From contig CAWELH010000010.1 of NCBI GenBank assembly GCA_963809925.1, forward strand, positions 124,001 through 188,000: a stretch of DNA of 64,000 bases, written 5' to 3'. Every line of letters starts with the position of its first letter. Within the stretch, counting starts at the first letter, position 1. Positions 36,129 to 43,147 of the stretch are shown here, piece by piece. This stretch comes from DASQZK01 sp963809925. Its GTDB lineage: Bacteria > Bacteroidota > Bacteroidia > Bacteroidales > GCA-2748055. Under the pieces are notes generated by a model. That model saw nothing but the letters and a program-made list of their open reading frames with translations, did no database searches and had not been told where the DNA came from. The position numbers and the translations under genes were made by a program.

Positions 36129-36288
36129 CCATGATAACCGTATCAATAGTACGTAGGAATTCGGCATAGCCGTAATCTTCTCCTTCCTGTTCTACCAGGG
36201 TTAAAAAGCTAAGATCGTCACATGGCTGGGCAATAAAGCCATCAAGACTGGTGGCTATATACAGAATTGCTTTCCGCTCTGTGCTCAT
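36124..36288 (-). pseudogene. Truncated dihydrofolate reductase-like (RibD C-terminal domain) gene
   Basis: From ATG 36288 the minus strand encodes 54 residues: KAILYIATSLDGFIA, then DDLSFLTLVEQEGEDYGY and FLRTIDTVIMG. This is the N-terminus of YyaP/RibD_C-type DHFR-family proteins, which normally run on for about 120 more residues after VIMGRKTY. Here the reading frame meets a TAG within the 8-bp repeat array directly after VIMG. Nothing of the remaining protein is visible beyond. It is best read as a gene broken by deletion or repeat insertion. Confidence 0.75.
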
Positions 36289-36558
36289 AAAAAAATTAAT
36301 GCATGTTGGGATCTTAATAACAAATCCCTCCTTGGAAAGTTGAAAGGGGCTGTATCATTCTCTGGGCATAAGAATGTCGTAAAGCGCTTTAAATTATCGA
36401 CCCCGCTATTGCTTCAACGGAAGACGTTGAAGCCAAAAAAGTGGGAACTATGCTGTTCTGGAGAAAGGCCCGGCATATGCCAGGAATGACATTGAGATTC
36501 GGCAGCACTCCACCGACAGGTTCTGTTTCCAAAACCAGTCGAGGGATGAATTGCAACA
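36289..36558. other. Gene-free stretch with a 9-bp perfect hairpin
   Basis: Between the truncated gene and the cold-shock gene. GCTTCAACG (36411-36419) and CGTTGAAGC (36425-36433) form a perfect stem around a 5-base loop. No U tract lies on the side needed to terminate the cold-shock transcript, so a role as terminator is uncertain. No other coding signal. Confidence 0.4.
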
Positions 36559-37011
36559 TTACTTTAAGACTTTTACATCGACGGCGGCCGGTCCTTTATG
36601 ACCTTTCACCACCTCATAATTCACTTTATCGCCTTCGCCGATATCGCCTTCAACATCATTCACATGGACGAAAACACTATCCTGTGTTTCAGAATCCTTA
36701 ATAAAACCGAAGCCCTTTGAAGAGTTAAAATACGTGACTGTACCAGTTCTGATAGGGTTGACAGCATTGCTGTTATCCTGCTTGGGGATGCTGATTTCAA
36801 TATCTTCCAGTTTGGTTTCAATTTTCTTGTCCGGATCAGGAGGAGTAGAGCTGATCATCCCGTTCTCGTCAACATAGGCGATCATATCGTTGAGGCCGCC
36901 TTTTTTATCCTGATCCTTTTTTGCAAGCCTCTTCTTTTCTTTATCTTTTCTCTTTTTTTCTTTTTTATTTCTTACTTCCTTCTTGTTAAACGATTCCTGA
37001 GATCTTCCCAT
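36559..37011 (-). CDS. Cold-shock domain protein with lysine-rich N-terminal extension
   Basis: A 150-residue protein. Residues 1-42 are highly charged (MGRSQESFNKKEVRNKKEKK and more Lys-rich sequence), a middle linker is acidic/Pro-rich (ISSTPPDPDKK), and residues about 87-150 are a cold-shock domain with RNP1 KGFGFI and RNP2 VFVHV. It should bind single-stranded RNA or DNA. This architecture is widespread in Bacteroidota. Start at ATG 37011: upstream in-frame codons overlap the likely promoter. A TATTTTTG box 67 bp upstream would leave a leader of about 60 bases, as in many cold-shock genes. Confidence 0.9.
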   Translation of the reverse strand: MGRSQESFNKKEVRNKKEKKRKDKEKKRLAKKDQDKKGGLNDMIAYVDENGMISSTPPDPDKKIETKLEDIEISIPKQDNSNAVNPIRTGTVTYFNSSKGFGFIKDSETQDSVFVHVNDVEGDIGEGDKVNYEVVKGHKGPAAVDVKVLK

Positions 37012-37077
37012 AAGCTGATATTTTAGATGAATAGTAATACAGGTATACAAATACGCTGTTTCATTGTTCGCACAATA

Positions 37078-37085
37078 CAAAAATA
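37078..37085 (-). promoter_or_regulatory. Candidate -7 box of the cold-shock gene
   Basis: Minus strand TATTTTTG fits TAnnTTTG exactly, 67 bp upstream of the start codon. No clear -33 match. Confidence 0.4.
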
Positions 37086-37210
37086 AACGAATTCCGTTTA
37101 GAACGTTTTTAAATGCCGTTAAGGCTTCAATTTCACCATTGTTATAGCCTGTAAGCGGCTACCCTATAATAATATGCGCAATGGCTTGGCTTAATTGAAG
37201 ACTAATACGA

Positions 37211-38287
37211 TTAATCTTCTTTCCCCGCTTGTTCGTATTCCTCCAACAATTCTTTGAAGACATTTCCAACCGTTGAGATCTTATCGATCCGTCCGGCGTT
37301 AGCTCCCGTAAAGACAAAGCCGTCTTCAAGATTCCCTCTAAAGGCCTCCAGAAGAGCTTCGGAGATGCAGTAGGAGGTAGTTTTCGGATCGCAGGATCTG
37401 ATGCAGTGATGCTTGCATACCTTTGGTCTTCTCTTTCCATCAAAGGCTTCCCGTAGAAATTGATTAAAAATTGTCCTTCCCGGCATTCCGACAGGACTTT
37501 TAATAATTTGAATGTCCTCTTCCTTTGCACTGATCAACGCATTTTTAAATGCATCTGAGGCATCGCATTCTTTCGTGGCGACAAATCGTGTACCCAGCTG
37601 AACGGCTGAAGCTCCCCGTTTCATTATTTTGTACATGTCGAAGCCGTTGAATATACCTCCGGCTGCAATGACCGGGATTTTTTTATTGTATTTCGCTTCG
37701 ACTTCCCTTGTGACTTCAAGAACACCGGTAACCAGGTTTTCAAGACTGTTATTTTCTTCCTGGAGTGCGTCTGCCTTAAAACCAAGGTGGCCACCGGCTT
37801 TTGGGCCTTCGACCACAAAAGCATCTGGAAGATAATCAAAATTTTGTTTCCACTTCTGGCAGATTATATTGGCTGCCCTTGCGGATGATACAATGGGCAC
37901 TAGTTTTGTTTTGATGCCCTTTCCAAGGTATTTTGGCAAATCCAGAGGCAGACCGGCACCTGAAAAGATCAGGTCGATCCCTTCTTCAATGGAGGTCTTC
38001 ACCATATCCGAGAAGTTGGTGATAACCGACATGATATTAACGCCGAGCACACCCAGCGACATCTCACGTGCTTTCCTTATTTCCTGGCGAATTGCATCAA
38101 TATTATTTTTCTTGAAACCAGAATGTGCGGTATTGTGTATGAGACCTATTCCCACGGATGAAATCACTCCCACACCACCCATATTAGCAACCGCCGAGGC
38201 AAGGCCTGAGAGAGAAACACCAATACCCATGCCACCTTGTATGATGGGCACACGTATCGTAAGATCTCCAATATTTAACGTATTCAA
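37211..38287 (-). CDS. Nitronate monooxygenase-family FMN protein
   Basis: A 358-residue TIM-barrel flavoprotein. IRVPIIQGGMGIGVSLSGLASAVANMGGVGVIS is the N-terminal FMN phosphate region; IPVIAAGGIFNGFDMYKIMKRGASAVQLGTRF contains the second glycine-rich FMN-binding segment; FVVEGPKAGGHLG carries the expected His. A Cys-rich tail (KVCKHHCIRSCDP) is present and common in Bacteroidota homologues. Known members oxidise alkyl nitronates or act as enoyl-ACP reductase-like enzymes; the substrate here is not certain. It stands alone. Confidence 0.88.
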   Translation of the reverse strand: MNTLNIGDLTIRVPIIQGGMGIGVSLSGLASAVANMGGVGVISSVGIGLIHNTAHSGFKKNNIDAIRQEIRKAREMSLGVLGVNIMSVITNFSDMVKTSIEEGIDLIFSGAGLPLDLPKYLGKGIKTKLVPIVSSARAANIICQKWKQNFDYLPDAFVVEGPKAGGHLGFKADALQEENNSLENLVTGVLEVTREVEAKYNKKIPVIAAGGIFNGFDMYKIMKRGASAVQLGTRFVATKECDASDAFKNALISAKEEDIQIIKSPVGMPGRTIFNQFLREAFDGKRRPKVCKHHCIRSCDPKTTSYCISEALLEAFRGNLEDGFVFTGANAGRIDKISTVGNVFKELLEEYEQAGKED

Positions 38288-38797
38288 AATGAGCTAATTT
38301 AAATTAAAAATCCATTTACCGGCAGGCGCTATACATGCAGCCTGCTTTGTATGATGCATATCAAACAGGTGAATCTGGAACGGGCAATCTTTCAGATATA
38401 AAGGAGTAAAGCTATGCTCTGCCTTTGTCATATCCCCCGGTCCCCACATCCTGTCTTCAGAGAGTGGTAAGAGTTGGATTTAAAAATGAGAGCAGAGATG
38501 AACTAATATAAGGCGAAGAATTAGTAAATATATGCGCAAATTCTCAAATCAAAATCTTGGGCAAAGGTAGGTAAATATTATCATGCTCCTTCATTTTCTA
38601 ATCTTTTTTATGAGAAGAAGGGGGATAAGAAAGAATCGTTATAAATTAAGTACAATTATAAGTGACCCAATGCTAGGGATTGATAATAGGATTCAGGGAT
38701 TGTCAAATTTATCCCGATACCGGAATCCCTTTAAAAACGATGAATAAATCTCTATTGGAGGCATCGGAAGGTCTGTCAGATATGGCAGTTTCCACGA
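38288..38797. other. Gene-free stretch
   Basis: 510 bp, AT-rich, with no open frame that looks like protein. Minus strand TACCTTTG at 38562-38569 matches the -7 consensus but is about 275 bp from the nitronate monooxygenase-like gene. Nothing else recognised. Confidence 0.5.
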
Positions 38798-39268
38798 TCA
38801 GACAGTTGTATTATCCGTCAGTGATGAAAGTTCATCGATGAAGGACACCTGGGCCGGATTTAGCTTTTCTCTTGCCAGCTCCAGGCTGAACCATTCTGCT
38901 TTGTTGATTTCCGGAAATTCCTGTATTCTCCCTGACTTAGGCGGCCATTCAATCGAGAAGCTATTACTTATAACCCCGGATGCATCCATATCGTACTCTA
39001 CTGCAAAGGCGTATACCATCTTGCCATTCTTAAGTTTCACTGGGGAAAGTTCAGTGAATGTACCTTCCGGTAGGCATCCGGTCTCCTCCCGGAATTCCCT
39101 GAGTGCGGCATCAAAAATCATTTCTCCCTCTTCAAATTCTCCTTTAGGGATTGACCATGCCCCGGAATCTTTTTTCACCCAAAATGGGCCCCCAGGGTGT
39201 ACAAGCATCACCTCGATCTTCTTATTGCGACGACGATACAACATGATACCTGCACTTTTCTTTGTCAT
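38798..39268 (-). CDS. Nudix hydrolase
   Basis: A 156-residue Nudix protein. The Nudix box G-x5-E-x7-REFREETG is complete in the segment GEFEEGEMIFDAALREFREE and the following TGC. N-terminal KSAGIMLYRRRNKKIEVMLVHPGGPFW and the following SIPKGE resemble the diadenosine polyphosphate hydrolase-like/YfcD-type family. It hydrolyses a nucleoside diphosphate derivative; which one is unknown. A good -33/-7 promoter lies 49 bp upstream. Confidence 0.9.
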   Translation of the reverse strand: MTKKSAGIMLYRRRNKKIEVMLVHPGGPFWVKKDSGAWSIPKGEFEEGEMIFDAALREFREETGCLPEGTFTELSPVKLKNGKMVYAFAVEYDMDASGVISNSFSIEWPPKSGRIQEFPEINKAEWFSLELAREKLNPAQVSFIDELSSLTDNTTV

Positions 39269-39316
39269 TGGAAAGGATCGTTTTAAGCCGGGATGATTTC
39301 AGGAAATCGATGGGAA

Positions 39317-39347
39317 CAAAAGTAATAGATTGAAGTCATTGTACAAA
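39317..39347 (-). promoter_or_regulatory. Promoter of the Nudix gene (TTTG, 19 bp, TACTTTTG)
   Basis: On the minus strand TTTG (39347-39344) is followed after 19 bp by TACTTTTG (39324-39317), matching both the -33 and -7 elements of Bacteroidota promoters, 49 bp before the start codon. The -33 element lies inside the U tract of the upstream terminator. Confidence 0.6.
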
Positions 39348-39380
39348 AAAAGTGCGGCCCTCGTGAAACAGGACCGCACT
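39345..39380 (-). terminator. Rho-independent terminator closing the six-gene glycan operon
   Basis: AGTGCGG (39351-39357) pairs with CCGCACT (39374-39380), extended inward by a bulged CCT/AGG step. Read on the minus strand the stem is followed by a run of six or seven T. It lies 28 bp downstream of the GH27 stop. Confidence 0.85.
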
Positions 39381-39407
39381 ACAATATGATATACGTGTGA
39401 TGTTGAT

Positions 39408-41675
39408 CTATTTTGAAAATTTTGTCAGTACAACTCCATGAATCGGAATCGTTATCCCAATATTGCCATCCATCTGTCCGAGGTCTTTCTGACGCCACAG
39501 GTCTCTCACCTTGTAGCTTCCGGATAGCCCCAGATCATCAAACTTCAGGCTGGGGGAGGCTGGCTCCGGACTGAGGTTAAAGAAGCCGACAGCTATGCTG
39601 CCGTCACTCAGTGCTTTAGTCCATACCTGGATATTGTCCCGGTCATAAACCTGATTAGCCTGTATTCCCAATATGTCCTGATGCACAGCAAGTACCTCCG
39701 TATTTGTGAGGAGGTTAAGGGTGAAGTCGTCAAGTTTGGTCAGATCACAACCCAGGAGCATTGGTGCAGATAAGAGCGACCAGAGCGAGATATGGGTATA
39801 TTGTTCGTCAGGCGTAAGCCGCGTGGGGTGTGTATTCGGGCCCCAGCCAACCCAGCCTACAACCATCATGTCCACATCATTCCAATGACCTGGACCGGCA
39901 TAGGGCGAAGATCTGGATTCGTTGAATCCGATGCCCGACATGCTTTCCCAGGTATCTGTGATATCACCGGTGGTTCGCCATAAGTTACCGCCAACTTCCT
40001 CGCCCCATTTCCACACATCACCCATACCATACTGGCAAAGGCTGAAAACGATATCACGCTTTATATTGTCAAGACATCCGCGAAGCTGAATATATGGTTT
40101 CTGAAGTTCCTGCAGGCTGTTATCTTTGGCGATCCCACTATAGGAGCACCAGTCGTACTTGATATAATCGAATCCCCAGTCGGCCCATTTTTTGACATCC
40201 TGGCACTCATGTTGATAACTCCCCAGAAAATGACCGCAGGTAAGTGGCCCTGGTGACGAGTAAATTCCGGTTTTCAGTCCCAGGCTGTGAATATAGCTTG
40301 TGAGTGATTTCATATCGGGGAATTTATCATTTGCACCAATTTCGCCCCTGGAATCCCTTTCCGCTGACTCCCATCCATCATCGATGTTAATATAGGTCCA
40401 TCCATAATTCATGAGCCCGGAGGCTTTCATCATATCTGCGGCATTTCTCACCCTGCCATCATCGACAGACAGGCCCCAGACGTTCCAGCTATTCCATCCA
40501 AGTGGGGGAGTAAGGGCTATCGTTTCTCCAATCCGGATGGTGAAGGCCATCGTGTCACTGCCGAGTTCATTTACAGCTTTTAATACTACAGGATAATCGC
40601 CTGCACGATAAACTTTTCCGCTAAGGATTCCAGTTTCCTTATCTACAGAGAGGCCTGGAGGCAATCCTTCAATATCAAAGCTCACCGGTCGTCTTCCGGA
40701 AACAGGTATTGCATACATAACCGGATTTCCCGGACGGGCACCAAAAATTTCCGGACCATTGATCCTGACTTCTTCAGGAGCCGGTGGCGTCAGAATGTAT
40801 GGAGCGGTTTGTATGACATAAATTGGATTCCTGGCTTTCTCAGTCTGAAAAATATATTCTACTTTATAACTCATTGTCTGGGGCGCTTCGAAAGTGAACA
40901 TATGCGCCAGTCTTTTGCCTGCGGGAACCGTCACGTCCTCGGTCGATGTGAACATCTCCTCATCATTGAACTGGTTGGTTACCCGAATTGAAAGTTTGCC
41001 AGTGATATCTTGTGTTTTCAGCTTATTTACAAGAAAAATGCCTTTGGCATAATTATCATTTGTGAGTTCAAATGGCTCACTATAAATATCAAAGGACAGA
41101 TAGTCTTTCAGATCCACCATGCTTATTCCAGGTCTCGGCGTGTATAGTCCTCCACCACCACCATGATCACTTACCCGTATGGCAATGACATTGTTCTGGT
41201 CCCAACGGATCCTGGGATCGTCTGCCTTAAGCACGTAATTTCTGAAGATGGAATAGGTACCGTCTTCATCCTCAAAACCGTCGGGAAAGGTACTTCCCGG
41301 AACATCCAGGGTTTTACCATTGTAACCAAGAGCCTGGCCGTTGATGAAAGTCTCATCAGCATCATCAATTTTCCCGATGGAGAATTGAAGGCTGTCCTTG
41401 AAGTATGCATTTTTCTTAAGGCTTGATGGGATAAACACACTGATCCGATACCATCCGTACCCATCATAACCCTCGAAACCCTGGCCCTCCCATAACTGTC
41501 CGTTGACCATAGTCTTCCATGAGCTGTCATCGTAAGAGGGAGCGGCCCATTGCAAATCATCCCCGGTTTTGAATTTCCAGCCGTCGAGTCGAAGGATATC
41601 TGATCCGGGTTCAGGACGGCCACACGAAGCCATGATAAGAAAAACCAAAATTGTCAGGAAAGTAAATTTTTTCAT
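39408..41675 (-). CDS. GH27 alpha-galactosidase-like lipoprotein with N-terminal accessory domains
   Basis: A 755-residue lipoprotein (MKKFTFLTILVFLIMASC, Cys18). Residues about 25-200 resemble a galactose-binding jelly roll (LRLDGWKFKTGDDLQW, GYDGYGWYRISVFIP, AIRVSDHGGGGGLY); about 305-385 form an Ig-like putative domain (GLPPGLSVDKETGILSG); about 390-755 are GH27: LTPPLGWNSWNVWG, YINIDDGWE, and the nucleophile Asp508 in YIKYDWCSY. GH27 retaining enzymes release alpha-galactose (or N-acetylgalactosamine, arabinopyranose). Last gene of the six-gene unit, 9 bp behind the sulfatase and ahead of a strong terminator. Confidence 0.9.
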   Translation of the reverse strand: MKKFTFLTILVFLIMASCGRPEPGSDILRLDGWKFKTGDDLQWAAPSYDDSSWKTMVNGQLWEGQGFEGYDGYGWYRISVFIPSSLKKNAYFKDSLQFSIGKIDDADETFINGQALGYNGKTLDVPGSTFPDGFEDEDGTYSIFRNYVLKADDPRIRWDQNNVIAIRVSDHGGGGGLYTPRPGISMVDLKDYLSFDIYSEPFELTNDNYAKGIFLVNKLKTQDITGKLSIRVTNQFNDEEMFTSTEDVTVPAGKRLAHMFTFEAPQTMSYKVEYIFQTEKARNPIYVIQTAPYILTPPAPEEVRINGPEIFGARPGNPVMYAIPVSGRRPVSFDIEGLPPGLSVDKETGILSGKVYRAGDYPVVLKAVNELGSDTMAFTIRIGETIALTPPLGWNSWNVWGLSVDDGRVRNAADMMKASGLMNYGWTYINIDDGWESAERDSRGEIGANDKFPDMKSLTSYIHSLGLKTGIYSSPGPLTCGHFLGSYQHECQDVKKWADWGFDYIKYDWCSYSGIAKDNSLQELQKPYIQLRGCLDNIKRDIVFSLCQYGMGDVWKWGEEVGGNLWRTTGDITDTWESMSGIGFNESRSSPYAGPGHWNDVDMMVVGWVGWGPNTHPTRLTPDEQYTHISLWSLLSAPMLLGCDLTKLDDFTLNLLTNTEVLAVHQDILGIQANQVYDRDNIQVWTKALSDGSIAVGFFNLSPEPASPSLKFDDLGLSGSYKVRDLWRQKDLGQMDGNIGITIPIHGVVLTKFSK

Positions 41676-41684
41676 GTCGTTAGA

Positions 41685-43145
41685 TTAATATTTATTGAAG
41701 TCATATAGTTCGGCAGCTGTCTTTGTCTTTTCCCTTGGAGACATGCCGTCAGCATCATTAAGCCTCGCATCCGGAGGGGCCTTGATAAATCCTTTCAACA
41801 TGGGATCACCAAAGGTTTGCATTTGATGGGTAAGTTTTTTACTTAGTTCTTCAAGGATTTCCTTGTATTCAGGGTCGCCGGCGAGATTTTTTCGTTCATG
41901 GGGATCAAGGAAAAGGTTAAACAGCTCTTCTTCAGGCAAAAGCTGATCCTTCCAACCATTTTTAATCCAGAATGTCTTGGTAAAACCATCATCACAGTTT
42001 GGCAGGACGGGAGTTTTCTTTGTGCCGAAACGTCTGATATATTTCCACTGTTTTGTCCTTACCGATCGCACGGGTTCGTAGGATGCGTGGTAATTGACCT
42101 GTGAATAAACAGCATCCCTGATTTCCTCTTTTTCACCTGTTATAAGTGGCAGAAAAGATTCGCCATCAAGCCATTCAGGTTTGTCTATACGGAGGATTTC
42201 ACAGATCGTCGGGAAGACATCGATTACACTCACCAGATTGTCGATTACTCTGCCACCCTTAAAACCACCGGGACCACGCATGATCAGAAATATTCCTGTA
42301 CCCCCATCGTAGAGGTTACATTTCATCTCCGGGAAGGCGATGCCATGATCGGTGGTGCAAATAATGAGCGTATTTTCAAGCAGGTTATTACGTTCAAGAG
42401 CCGCAAATACGGTACCCATCTTATCATCTAGGGTTTTCACGCATTCTGCAAACATGGCCATATCTTTCCGGACTTCCGGCACGTCAGGGAAAGGAGCCGG
42501 TGGACATTGTTTACCCTGATCGATGCGGTAGCTTTCTTCCGGATACTCCCGGTGTGTTTCTGTAAATCCTACCGAAAGAAAAAATGGCTCATCCTGAATG
42601 TTATCCAGCCACTCTGCCGCTTTAGTATGTGCTGTATCAGCTCCGCCCAGGTACTGATGATAGCCGATTTTAGCAGAAGGCTCACCGTCCTGCCAGTTCA
42701 TGACGTGCTGGACACCCGACAGCGCCGTCGTATACCCGTATTTATTCAGCGTATTCACGATATGCATCTGGGGGTCCTTCAGGGAAAATCCTCTGTGTGC
42801 CAGCCCAATCATCCCGTTTCGGTGCGGGTATGTACCCGTAAGCAGACTGGCCCGGCTGGCTGAACATGTTGGGTGTGTAGTATAATACTGACGGAATAAT
42901 ACGCCTTCATCAGCCAGTCGTCTGAGATTGGGTGTGGGGACATTTATACCGAAGGGCTCAATATACCGACCGGTATCGTGGGAATGAATATACAGGATAT
43001 TCGGCCTTTGGGATCCGTCAATTTCATTTTGGTCAGGTTGGGGGGATATACCAGGTACCAATCCTGCGGCGGAGCCAATACCAAGGCCTCCAAGGCCGGC
43101 GGTTTTGATGAAGTCCCGACGACCAAGTCCGGGTTTTTTATCCAT
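41685..43145 (-). CDS. S1-family sulfatase, exported by a Tat-like signal
   Basis: A 486-residue sulfatase. GRRDFIKTAGLGGLGIGSAAGL is a twin-arginine signal. The formylglycine motif is Cys94-Ser-Ala-Ser-Arg98 (HPTCSASRASLLTG), followed by TYPHRNGM. ICTTDHGIAFPEMKCNLYDGGT gives the second metal-binding cluster. The first metal motif reads ILYIHSHDTGRY rather than the usual DD pair, as in a subset of heparan/N-sulfoglucosamine-type S1 sulfatases. It removes sulfate from a glycan; the specific position is unknown. No maturase gene is in the window. It starts 2 bp behind the GH116 stop. Confidence 0.92.
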   Translation of the reverse strand: MDKKPGLGRRDFIKTAGLGGLGIGSAAGLVPGISPQPDQNEIDGSQRPNILYIHSHDTGRYIEPFGINVPTPNLRRLADEGVLFRQYYTTHPTCSASRASLLTGTYPHRNGMIGLAHRGFSLKDPQMHIVNTLNKYGYTTALSGVQHVMNWQDGEPSAKIGYHQYLGGADTAHTKAAEWLDNIQDEPFFLSVGFTETHREYPEESYRIDQGKQCPPAPFPDVPEVRKDMAMFAECVKTLDDKMGTVFAALERNNLLENTLIICTTDHGIAFPEMKCNLYDGGTGIFLIMRGPGGFKGGRVIDNLVSVIDVFPTICEILRIDKPEWLDGESFLPLITGEKEEIRDAVYSQVNYHASYEPVRSVRTKQWKYIRRFGTKKTPVLPNCDDGFTKTFWIKNGWKDQLLPEEELFNLFLDPHERKNLAGDPEYKEILEELSKKLTHQMQTFGDPMLKGFIKAPPDARLNDADGMSPREKTKTAAELYDFNKY

Positions 43146-43147
43146 GA

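Noticed and set aside
36441..36701. 86-codon plus-strand frame overlapping the cold-shock gene
   Set aside because: Mostly antisense to the cold-shock domain, whose motifs are unmistakable on the minus strand.
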